Assembly (NCBI GenBank): GCA_021770245.1
Contig: JAETRI010000033.1
Span: 1 to 37,951 of the forward strand
Length of the DNA stretch: 37,951 nucleotides
Direction of reading: 5' to 3'
Source of the DNA: Lachnospiraceae bacterium
Lineage (GTDB): Bacteria > Bacillota > Clostridia > Lachnospirales > Lachnospiraceae
Under the pieces are notes generated by a model. That model searched no databases. It was not told the DNA's origin and saw nothing but the letters and a program-made list of their open reading frames with translations. A program made the translations under genes and the position numbers. Shown here piece by piece: positions 30,995 through 37,838 of the stretch (position 1 is the first letter of the stretch; the number at the start of each line of letters is the position of its first letter).

Positions 30995-31759
30995 TTACAG
31001 CGTGCTTCCGAAATCGGAGATCAGAGCCTGTCCGGTGATGGCGCGGGATTCGTCGCTCGCCAGGAAGAGCAGGATGTTCGCCACGTCCTCCGGCATGCAG
31101 GGCGGTACGCGCAGATCGGAATGCTTGCCCATCTGTCCGAACATGTCCGCGTCCAAGTTGGCCGGATTCATATCCGCCACCATGGGCGTTACGATGGTGC
31201 CGGGGCAGACGGCGTTACAGCGGATCCCCATGCCTGCAAAACGCAGGGCCGTATGGCGGGTGATCCCTATGATAGCGGCCTTAGAGGCCACATAGGCGGC
31301 ACCGCCGCAGCCCATCACGCCTGCGATGGAAGCCACGTTTACGATGGAACCCGATCCTGCCTTTGCCATTTCCGCGCTGGCTTCCCTCATGCAGTACATG
31401 GTACCCTTGGTGTTGGTGTCGATGATCCGGTCCATATCCTCATCCACCACCCGGTCGATGGGCTTTAAGCCGGATTCCAGTATCCCCGCATTGTTTACCA
31501 GCACGTCGATTTTACCGAAAGCCTCCAGAGTTTTGGCGATCAGGTTCTTCGCGTCCTCCGGCTTGGAAATATCTGTGACAACGCTGAGGACTTCCCCGCC
31601 TGCCTCTTTAATCTTGGCGGCCACTTCCTCAAGCTGTGCCTGACGGCGCGCGCTGATCACCACCTTCGCGCCCTCCTTTGCGAACAGCAGGGCGGTGGCG
31701 GCCCCTACACCGGAATTCCCTCCGGTGACCACGGCGACTTTACCTTCTAAACGTCCCAT
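30995..31759 (-). CDS. Short-chain dehydrogenase/reductase
   Basis: A 254-residue classical SDR. Cofactor motif TGGNSGVG (residues 12-19), NNAG in IDVLVNNAGIL, catalytic Ser in IVNVASIAG and the Y-x-x-x-K in AAYVASKAA, then PGTIVTPM. The Arg residues after strand 2 (SARRQAQ) hint at NADP(H) rather than NAD. Known relatives in gut clostridia include hydroxysteroid and 3-oxoacyl reductases; the sequence does not decide. AGGAGG stands 7 bases before ATG 31759. It is a single gene, convergent with galE. Confidence 0.92.
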   Translation of the reverse strand: MGRLEGKVAVVTGGNSGVGAATALLFAKEGAKVVISARRQAQLEEVAAKIKEAGGEVLSVVTDISKPEDAKNLIAKTLEAFGKIDVLVNNAGILESGLKPIDRVVDEDMDRIIDTNTKGTMYCMREASAEMAKAGSGSIVNVASIAGVMGCGGAAYVASKAAIIGITRHTALRFAGMGIRCNAVCPGTIVTPMVADMNPANLDADMFGQMGKHSDLRVPPCMPEDVANILLFLASDESRAITGQALISDFGSTL

Positions 31760-31845
31760 AATATTACCTCCTGAGATTGAAATGTTTTATAGCTATACGG
31801 TATCATTTTCCTAATTTTTTGTCAATCCGTTCCTTTTCGCGGCAC

Positions 31846-31998
31846 GGCAGACGCAGGAATGGCAGGCACAGGCGGCAGGAGCAAGAGCGGCCCGTCAGCC
31901 CGACTCGCCCCCTTTTTCGCGGCACGGCAGACGCATGAAAGGCCCTGCGGCCCCTGAGCCACCCCTGCCCGGCTCGCCCCGCGTGATGATCCATCGGG
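31846..31998 (+). repeat. Module F repeat, one partial and one full copy in tandem
   Basis: CGCGGCACGGCAGACGCA occurs at about 31840 and again at 31918; the second copy continues with GAAAGGCCCTGCGGCCCC, CCCCTGCCCGGC and CGTGATGATCCATCGGGG. Aligns with 28609-28690 (minus) and 37640-37713. Confidence 0.7.
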
Positions 31999-32110
31999 GC
32001 TCGTAAAGATGCACAAAGAAAGCGTCTGATTTTTGTCACGGGTTACGCGTTTAACCCTTGCCTGTTTATCCTGAACCGTTTTATCATAATTACAACTGCT
32101 GAGACGAAGA

Positions 32111-32250
32111 TCGGTTGAAAAATGCCCTGCGGCCTTTTTTCAACCCGGCAGTTTGTGCCGGAGCGTCACAAATTGTTATGATGGCAGACGGGAATTTTCT
32201 TCCGTAAATGCTCGTCGCCCGTCGCGAAAACGCTCCGGAATGTGAGGTTA
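32111..32250 (+). repeat. Interspersed element, modules A-B-E, divergent copy
   Basis: A: GGTTGAAAAATGCCC, loop, GGCCTTTTTTCAACC, a stem whose bases differ from other copies on both sides at once. B: TTTGTGCCGGAGCGTCACAA. E: GTCGCGAAAACGCTCCGGAA at 32221-32240. The E frame is open through to the acetyltransferase gene (RRENAPECEVK in that frame). Confidence 0.7.
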
Positions 32251-32287
32251 AGATTAAAATTTTCAATCTTACGGATTTGGGCCTATT

Positions 32288-32313
32288 CCCGTTTTGGGAA
32301 GACCCAAAACGGG
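32288..32313 (+). other. Perfect hairpin in the leader of the acetyltransferase
   Basis: CCCGTTTTGGG and CCCAAAACGGG around AAGA, 20 bases before the start codon. No T run follows, so it is not a terminator; it may influence ribosome access to GGGGAG. A smaller hairpin AAGATT/AATCTT lies at 32249-32270. Confidence 0.6.
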
Positions 32314-32333
32314 AAAGGCATGGGGAGAAAAAT

Positions 32334-33146
32334 ATGGAAAAAAGGGCTCTGGTAACTCCGGAGGATATGAAAACCGCTTTCAGGGAGGCAGGCGTCCAAA
32401 AAGGCCAGGCGATCATGGTGCATACATCGCTGAGCAGCCTGGGCTATGTGTGCGGTGGCGCACAGACGGTTATTGAAGCATTGATTGGGAGTGTCGGTGA
32501 TGAGGGTACGATTATGATGCCGACACAGTCATGGAAAAATTTAGATCCCGCGGCAGGCGTCTATTGGCAGGAACCGGAGGAATGGTGGCCTGTGATACGT
32601 GAATACATACCTGCTTATGACAAACGGATTACGCCGACAAATACGATGGGCGCCGTAGCGGAAATGTTCCGTCAATGGCCGGGGACACTTAGAAGCGATC
32701 ATCCCGCAAGATCGGTAGCGGCATGGGGACGTTATGCACGGTTTTTGACAGAAAACCATGACCTGTCCGATATTTTTGGTGACAGTTCGCCTGTCGGCAG
32801 GCTGTATGAGCTTGACGGGTATGTTCTGCTGATCGGCGTTGGTTATGACAAGAACACCTCCCTTCATCTGGCGGATGCAAGGGCCGAATATCCAAACAAG
32901 CATACGGTTATAGAAAGCAGCGCCGTACAGTTTGACGGGCAGCGGGTATGGAAATCCTATGAAACATTGGCCGTAGACGGAGAGGATTTTCAGGCAATCG
33001 GAGAGGCGTTTGAGCGGACGGGGCAGGTGCGGCAGGTACCCTTAGGAAACGGTATCCTTTCCATGATGCGCCAAAGGGCATTGGTAGATTTTGCCGTGAA
33101 GTGGATAGAAGAAAACAGAAAGCCTATGGACGACGGGAGACCTTAG
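32334..33146 (+). CDS. AAC(3)-family N-acetyltransferase
   Basis: A 270-residue protein of the antibiotic N-acetyltransferase (AAC(3)/YokD) family, whose known members acetylate the 3-amino group of aminoglycosides from acetyl-CoA. Landmarks: MVHTSLSSLGYVCGGAQTVI, GTIMMPTQSW, PTNTMGAVAEMFRQWPG, RSDHPARSVAAWG and the active-site region DSSPVGRLYELDGYVLLIGVGYDKNTSLHLAD. The family also holds housekeeping-like members in Firmicutes without proven resistance, so calling it a resistance gene would go too far. GGGGAG precedes ATG 32334. The open frame reaches back to 32208 through module E and hairpins; that extension is probably not protein. Confidence 0.88.
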   Translation: MEKRALVTPEDMKTAFREAGVQKGQAIMVHTSLSSLGYVCGGAQTVIEALIGSVGDEGTIMMPTQSWKNLDPAAGVYWQEPEEWWPVIREYIPAYDKRITPTNTMGAVAEMFRQWPGTLRSDHPARSVAAWGRYARFLTENHDLSDIFGDSSPVGRLYELDGYVLLIGVGYDKNTSLHLADARAEYPNKHTVIESSAVQFDGQRVWKSYETLAVDGEDFQAIGEAFERTGQVRQVPLGNGILSMMRQRALVDFAVKWIEENRKPMDDGRP

Positions 33147-33303
33147 ATTGAAAAATAAGCCTGACGGCTTATTTTTCAATCGATATTTGTGCCGCAGGCG
33201 GCACAAAACGAATCGCAGATGAGAAATCGCATCCGCGATTTCTCAGACATGAATCAAAGATTCATGTTGCACTGCCGCAAAGGACGCGGCATGGAGGATT
33301 AGC
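33147..33303 (+). repeat. Interspersed element, complete A-B-C-D series
   Basis: A: GATTGAAAAATAAGCC, loop, GGCTTATTTTTCAATC. B: TTTGTGCCGCAGGCGGCACA. C: AATCGCAGATGAGAAATCGC with GCGATTTCTC as its return arm, then ATGAATC/GATTCAT. D: GCCGCAAAGGACGCGGCATG. It fills the whole gap: it begins where the acetyltransferase stops and ends at the transporter start. D's ATG opens M-E-D-stop, with TAG one base before the ATG at 33304. Confidence 0.85.
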
Positions 33304-34518
33304 ATGGATAAAAGTTATAACCGGACACTGTATGCCTGTTTTACCGGATGTATTGTGCAGGCGATCGTAAACAATTTCGTCCCGCTTCTTTTTCTGACTT
33401 TCCATAGCGCGTATGGCATTCCGATGACACAGATTACACTGCTCATCACATTTAATTTTGGCTTACAGCTGTTAGTGGATATTCTGTCGGTAGCCTTTGT
33501 CGACAGGATAGGCTATCGTGCATCCATGGTGATTGCCCATATCTGTGCAGCGGCAGGCCTCATATTCCTGGCCGTCCTGCCTGACATGTTCGGAAACGCG
33601 TTCCCGGGGCTTCTGATTTCCGTTGCCGTATATGCCGTGGGCGGCGGACTGCTGGAGGTATTGGTCAGCCCTATCGTAGAAGCCTGTCCCACAGAAAATA
33701 AGGAGAAAGCCATGAGCCTGCTGCATTCCTTTTACTGTTGGGGGCATATGGCGGTCGTGCTTGTATCGACGGCCTTTTTTTACCTGTTTGGCATAGAAAA
33801 CTGGAAGATGATGGCTTGCATTTGGGCGGTTATCCCTTTTGCCAATATGATTCTGTTCACAAAGGTACCTATCGCTTCTTTGATAGAGGAAGGGGAAAAG
33901 GGGCTGACAATCGGACAGCTTTTTCGCAGGAAGATATTCTGGGTGCTGATGATCATGATGGTGTGTGCCGGAGCAAGCGAACAGGCAGTCAGCCAGTGGG
34001 CATCCGCCTTCGCGGAAACAGGGCTGCACGTTGGCAAGACAATAGGGGATCTGGCGGGACCGATGCTGTTCGCATTTTTGATGGGGAGTGCCAGAGCCTT
34101 CTACGGAAAATACGGAGAACGGATTGATTTGGACCATTTTATGATCGGCAGCAGTATTTTGTGCGTCATTGCATATCTATGCATTTCGCTTGTGCCAAGC
34201 CCGATCGTTGGTTTTATCGGCTGTGCCCTGTGCGGCCTGTCCGTCGGCATCATGTGGCCGGGGATATTCAGCAAGGCTGCGGCTTGGGATGCCAAAGGCG
34301 GCACCGCCATGTTTGCGTTACTTGCATTAGCGGGGGATGTTGGATGTGCGGGGGGACCTACCGTAGTCGGAATGGTTTCCGGTGCTTTAGACAATAATCT
34401 TAAAATGGGTATTCTGACAGGAATGATATTTCCTGTACTTTTATTGACAGGGATATATCTGTGCCGGACATGGAATAGAAAGGCGCAGACCTGCTCCCCG
34501 GGGAGAACTTTCCGCTAA
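33304..34518 (+). CDS. MFS transporter
   Basis: A 404-residue 12-helix permease. First helices TLYACFTGCIVQAIVNNFVPLLF; loop 2-3 motif DRIGYRASMVIAH (the MFS A-motif region), and a second half starting near FWVLMIMMVCAGASEQ. The overall type resembles sugar/fucose-permease-like MFS proteins (AMSLLHSFYCWGHMAVV and GLSVGIMWPGIFS), so a small-molecule proton symporter or exporter is likely, substrate unknown. The downstream end is marked by a good terminator. The start is set by module D, whose GGAGGAT serves as SD; ATG 33304 is the only sensible start. Confidence 0.88.
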   Translation: MDKSYNRTLYACFTGCIVQAIVNNFVPLLFLTFHSAYGIPMTQITLLITFNFGLQLLVDILSVAFVDRIGYRASMVIAHICAAAGLIFLAVLPDMFGNAFPGLLISVAVYAVGGGLLEVLVSPIVEACPTENKEKAMSLLHSFYCWGHMAVVLVSTAFFYLFGIENWKMMACIWAVIPFANMILFTKVPIASLIEEGEKGLTIGQLFRRKIFWVLMIMMVCAGASEQAVSQWASAFAETGLHVGKTIGDLAGPMLFAFLMGSARAFYGKYGERIDLDHFMIGSSILCVIAYLCISLVPSPIVGFIGCALCGLSVGIMWPGIFSKAAAWDAKGGTAMFALLALAGDVGCAGGPTVVGMVSGALDNNLKMGILTGMIFPVLLLTGIYLCRTWNRKAQTCSPGRTFR

Positions 34519-34541
34519 AAGGCCGGGGGAGAGGCCTTTTT
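34517..34541 (+). terminator. Rho-independent terminator of the MFS gene
   Basis: AAAAGGCC, 8-base loop, GGCCTTTTT. It overlaps the stop codon region. Confidence 0.8.
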
Positions 34542-34580
34542 GGCGGATCGGTTTACGGTAAGATTTGCGGAAAACCCGCT

Positions 34581-35231
34581 TCAGGCCACGTAGCGGAACA
34601 TGAAGATGAAGTGGCAGATGCTTCCGCCCATGACGAAAAGATGGAAAATCTCATGGGAACCGAAATATCTGTGCCGGGAATTGAACAGAGGGAGCTTTAG
34701 CGCATAAATGACGCCGCCTGCGGTATAGATCAGTCCTCCAGCCAGAAGCCAGAGGAACGCAGCCCGGGGAAGCGTATCCCAAAGCTGTCCGAACACTCCC
34801 AGGCAGGCCCATCCCATGGCTATATATATAACGGAAGAAAACCATTTCGGGCAGGTGATCCATACCGCTTTTACGGCCATGCCGAGAATAGCGATACCCC
34901 AGACCACGGCCAGAAGGGTATATCCGGAACGGCCGCCCAGCACCACCAGACATACGGGCGTATAGGAGCCGGCGATCAATACGAAGATCATCATATGATC
35001 CAGCTTGCGGAAAAAGCGCAGGATGCGTCCGTCCGCATTGACGGTATGATAGGTGGCGCTGGCACCGTATAAAAGGATCATGCTGAGGATGAAGACGGCC
35101 ATCGCCGTCATGATGGTTTTCTGGCCGGATAAAACGGCCTTTATAAGAAGCGGGGTGGATGCCAGGATTGCCAGCATCATGCCGATAAAATGTGTGATTG
35201 CGCTTCCGGGTTCTCTGATTGTCACTGTCAT
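34581..35231 (-). CDS. Hemolysin III / PAQR-family membrane protein
   Basis: A 216-residue seven-helix protein. It contains the family landmarks: ITHFIGMMLAIL with an N-terminal His, SATYHTVN (S-x-x-x-H) after helix 2, LDHMMIFVLIAGSYTP, and near the end GSHEIFHLFVMGGSICHFIFM with two His that with the earlier ones hold a zinc ion. Bacterial members (YqfA/TrhA) influence membrane fatty-acid balance; the hemolysin name is historical. GGAGG stands 7 bases before ATG 35231. It is a single gene with a leader of about 110 AT-rich bases. Confidence 0.9.
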   Translation of the reverse strand: MTVTIREPGSAITHFIGMMLAILASTPLLIKAVLSGQKTIMTAMAVFILSMILLYGASATYHTVNADGRILRFFRKLDHMMIFVLIAGSYTPVCLVVLGGRSGYTLLAVVWGIAILGMAVKAVWITCPKWFSSVIYIAMGWACLGVFGQLWDTLPRAAFLWLLAGGLIYTAGGVIYALKLPLFNSRHRYFGSHEIFHLFVMGGSICHFIFMFRYVA

Positions 35232-35344
35232 AAGCTACCTCCATACCGCGGTTTTTGCGTTACTGTGACTTGAATGCAAAAATTATAATATGTAAAAATA
35301 ATAATATATAATATGGTATTAAAAACCACTTGTTGCATATGACA

Positions 35345-35373
35345 ATACTACACCTTATCATTTTCTGTGTCAA
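35345..35373 (-). promoter_or_regulatory. Promoter of the hemolysin III gene
   Basis: Minus strand TTGACA (35368-35373), 17 bases, TAGTAT (35345-35350). Confidence 0.7.
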
Positions 35374-35487
35374 CGAAAAATATTCTTAAGAAAATCCGGA
35401 TCCTTCCTGTGCGCCCAGCGTCCGGAAGCCTGCGGGGGATGAAATACTGCATTTTTCATGCCTTCGCCGGGACACCTTCCGGACATG

Positions 35488-35525
35488 AAAAGGGCTGCCG
35501 CACCGTTTCGGTACGGCAGCCCTTT
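35488..35525. terminator. Bidirectional terminator
   Basis: AAAGGGCTGCCG with CGGCAGCCCTTT, plus CCG/CGG inside, and a TTTC loop. It serves the small gene read from the right. Bases 35526-35697 show only a short coding-looking stretch noted separately. Confidence 0.75.
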
Positions 35526-35697
35526 GGCAGCAGGCTTTATGATATGCATTGCGGCCCTTTTATTACCGCTTATATGGCTTACGGGGAACCGGCGGCCTCC
35601 CATTTCCCGGGCTGATAGGAAGCGCAGATCCGCTCGATCTGCCTTAGGCCCACATTTAGAGTCTCTAATCCGCCTTTTGCACAGCGCAGATGCGGCC

Positions 35698-35964
35698 TTA
35701 ATCCTCTTCAATCACCTGTATTTCCAGATAATCAAAATCAATCTGCTCTATGAAGTTATCCTGGTGAAAACGCGCTTTGTTATGGCGTTTGAATTCATTG
35801 ACGGTGGCATCCAGCCAGATGGGTTTTCCCAGATCAAACCGGATGCAGATCTCATCCAGAGCGTGAAAAACCTTATGTGTGCGCGTGTCCCGGGAATCGT
35901 CACAGATGACGGTATCCCGTAGCATACGGTTTTCTTTCCATATTTTGGCCCATAAACGAAACAT
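35698..35964 (-). CDS. Conserved small protein of unknown function
   Basis: An 88-residue soluble protein, beginning MFRLWAKIWKENRMLRDTVI and ending in a charged strand-like region (FIEQIDFDYLEIQVIEED). CDDSRDTRTHKVFHALDEI and FDLGKPIWLDATVNEFKRH are evenly mixed helix/strand sequence with conserved-looking polar residues. I recall near-identical short proteins in many Lachnospiraceae genomes, without an assigned function. GGAGG stands 8 bases before ATG 35964, so I prefer it to ATG 35970, which is only 2 bases from the SD. Single gene, followed by a strong terminator. Confidence 0.72.
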   Translation of the reverse strand: MFRLWAKIWKENRMLRDTVICDDSRDTRTHKVFHALDEICIRFDLGKPIWLDATVNEFKRHNKARFHQDNFIEQIDFDYLEIQVIEED

Positions 35965-36401
35965 GGTCATTTCCTCCTCTTCTTCGCTCCTGCGAACAGA
36001 TCCGCGGGCGCCGGCATCTGCTCCAAAGTATAGCGGATTTGGATGACGAAGTAAAGAATGTTATGCGATAAGGCCCATCAGACGCATAGGCGGAAAAGCA
36101 GATACGATACGGTTTCGTTCCTGCGTTTGTCCTGATCCGCCCCCTAAAGGAGTAATGGCTTATGGACGGAATTTTTGTGGCAAATTGTTATAAAAGAGAG
36201 AAAGGAATCGGAAGAACGAGATTATATTTTGTGTGATCTTACAAAAAGAAAAGGGAAGGAATAAAATTTTTGTAAAACATACACATTGCACATTCATATG
36301 TGCTATAATAACAATGGCAGGGGAAAGAAAACCCGTCCGAAATCAAAATTTATGGAACTGAAGGATGTGCAGATTTGCAGGGGAACTTCCAAACTTGCTG
36401 T

Positions 36402-36590
36402 TGGCGGCATATCGCAAGCTTCGTTTGCGATATGCAGAGGGTGAAGTTTGAAACTTTGTTTCAAACTCTTTATTGGCGGCAGTATCGCAAGCTCCGCTTG
36501 CGATATGCAGAGGGTGAAGTTTGAAACTTTGTTTCAAACTCTTTATTGGCGGCAGTATCGCAAGCTCCGCTTGCGATATGCAAAGGGTGA
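36402..36590 (+). repeat. Tandem array, 73-bp unit, about two and a half copies
   Basis: ATCGCAAGC recurs at 36411, 36484 and 36557 (period 73). Each unit has a hairpin ATATCGCAAG/TTGCGATAT and a second one GTTTGAAAC/GTTTCAAAC. The third unit runs into an A-B element. The first copy differs at several bases, the later two are almost identical. Bases 35965-36400 contain a partial module F (about 36115-36135, minus) but no gene. Confidence 0.85.
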
Positions 36591-36640
36591 AGATTGAAAA
36601 TGAAAAATTTTCAATCCGGGATTTGTGCCGGATAACATGG
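36591..36640 (+). repeat. Interspersed element, modules A-B, shortened
   Basis: GATTGAAAATGAAAAATTTTCAATC (stem GATTGAAAA/TTTTCAATC) is followed by GGGATTTGTGCCGGAT. It joins the 73-bp array directly, as the 66-bp array joins a B module at 24540. Confidence 0.7.
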
Positions 36641-36708
36641 AAGCGTTACCTTATGCATAAAATCCCCTGAATGGAATGCCGCCTGGCGGCGGCAGAATGA
36701 GAGGAAAA

Positions 36709-37353
36709 ATGGAATTTGTACCGGATAAGGAAAACCAGGTGGACAGCTGGCAGGAGGTTACCCTGGTCTATCATGCAGCTCTGAAGCAGATCCATACGAA
36801 GCTGGATATCCTCAACGATGAATTCCAGCATGTACACCGCTATAATCCGATTGAACATATTAAATACCGTATGAAAACGTCGGAGAGCATTGTGAAGAAA
36901 CTCAAAAGACATGGTTACGAGTCCACCATTGAGAACATGGTAAAATATGTGAACGATATTGCAGGCATTCGGGTAATCTGTTCTTTTACGTCAGATATTT
37001 ATCGGATAGCGGATATGATCAGGAATCAAAACGATATCCGGATTATTGCAATTAAGGATTACATCAAGCATCCCAAGCCCAGCGGCTACAAGAGCTATCA
37101 TATGCTGGTCTCCACCCCGGTTTTCCTGTCGGACCGGATTGTCGATGTGAAGGTGGAAATCCAGATACGAACGGTGGCCATGGATTTCTGGGCAAGCCTG
37201 GAGCACAAAATCAATTATAAATTTGAAGGAAAGGCGCCTGAATATATTCGGGCCGAACTGGTAGAATGCGCGAGGATGGTTGCGGAACTGGACGCGAGAA
37301 TGCTGGCGCTGAATGAGGAAATCAGGGATATCAACGAAGCGTGGGATGCATAA
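36709..37353 (+). CDS. Small alarmone synthetase, RelQ/YjbM-like GTP pyrophosphokinase
   Basis: A 214-residue single-domain (p)ppGpp synthetase that transfers pyrophosphate from ATP to GDP/GTP, without the hydrolase and regulatory domains of Rel. The RelA/SpoT synthetase core is intact: KYRMKTSESIVKKLKRHGYE, NDIAGIRVICSF, IKHPKPSGYKSYHMLV and VEIQIRTVAMDFWASLEHKI (catalytic Glu). C-terminal helices permit the tetramer typical of RelQ. I place the start at ATG 36709 (MEFVPDKE); AGAGG precedes it by 4 bases, and an in-frame ATG at 36697 would add M-R-G-K exactly as at 28791. A hairpin GCCGCC/GGCGGC lies just upstream. Single gene with two terminators after it. Confidence 0.93.
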   Translation: MEFVPDKENQVDSWQEVTLVYHAALKQIHTKLDILNDEFQHVHRYNPIEHIKYRMKTSESIVKKLKRHGYESTIENMVKYVNDIAGIRVICSFTSDIYRIADMIRNQNDIRIIAIKDYIKHPKPSGYKSYHMLVSTPVFLSDRIVDVKVEIQIRTVAMDFWASLEHKINYKFEGKAPEYIRAELVECARMVAELDARMLALNEEIRDINEAWDA

Positions 37354-37382
37354 ACGTGAATCATAAACAGGCGGAATAAAAC

Positions 37383-37420
37383 TCCCGGAGCGCCGGTCCA
37401 TCGGCCGCTCCGGGAATGCT
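37383..37420 (+). terminator. Terminator after the alarmone synthetase
   Basis: TCCCGGAGCG with CGCTCCGGGA, extended by CCG/CGG inside, then ATGCTTT. Confidence 0.7.
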
Positions 37421-37444
37421 TTGTCCCGCCTGAAAATGAGGAGT

Positions 37445-37472
37445 GCCCCGGCACTAAAAGCACCGGGGCTAT
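37445..37472. terminator. Second hairpin
   Basis: GCCCCGG with CCGGGGC and an 11-base loop, flanked by CTATT; a backup terminator. Confidence 0.5.
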
Positions 37473-37639
37473 TATGAAAAAATTTATCTATGTCTCTCAT
37501 CTGTTTTGTTAAGGAAAGTATAACAACTAAATATGAATAAAATATGAATAAGATGTAAAATCATAGTTAATCATTCCAAAAAGAGGAGGCTTTTCCGTTA
37601 AAAGCAGGACAAAATACACAAAAGAAGGCATCGATTCCG

Positions 37640-37713
37640 CAGGACAAACACATGAACAGCCCTGCACCGCCCCTGCCCGTCCCCACGGCGTGTGATGATC
37701 CATCGGGGACCCG
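37640..37713 (+). repeat. Module F repeat, full copy
   Basis: GGACAAACACATGAACAGCC, CTGCCCGTCCCCACGGCG, TGATGATCCATCGGGGACC. AGAGGAGG at about 37583 precedes it but no open frame follows. Confidence 0.75.
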
Positions 37714-37743
37714 CTTTCGCTCAGCCAAAAACGCAGCGGTACT

Positions 37744-37805
37744 AGATAGAAAAATGACCTACGGTCATTTTTCTATCGGGAATTTGTGCTATCGCACAAA
37801 GTTCC
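37744..37805 (+). repeat. Interspersed element, modules A-B, strongly divergent copy
   Basis: A: GATAGAAAAATGACC, loop TAC, GGTCATTTTTCTATC, a perfect 15-bp stem of different sequence from other copies. B: GAATTTGTGC-TATC-GCACAAAGTTC. Both stems are preserved by paired changes. Confidence 0.8.
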
Positions 37806-37838
37806 CTTTGTACTGAAAGCCGCCATAAGGGGCGTGCT

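Noticed and set aside
30995-31759. Specific call as a bile-acid hydroxysteroid dehydrogenase
   Set aside because: The gene is a classical SDR and some gut clostridial HSDHs belong there, but the visible motifs are common to the whole superfamily and no bai or bile-salt genes are near.
32208-32333. 42-residue N-terminal extension of the AAC(3)-type protein
   Set aside because: In frame and open, but it consists of module E and two perfect hairpins, and a good SD (GGGGAG) serves ATG 32334.
32334-33146. Call as an acquired aminoglycoside-resistance gene
   Set aside because: The family is right, but chromosomal Firmicute members often have no shown resistance and there is no mobile resistance context.
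35583-35690. Short coding-looking stretch on the minus strand (GLETLNVGLRQIERICASY)
   Set aside because: The frame is open and plausible but has no normal start codon with SD; it may be a gene relic, but it is too short to call.
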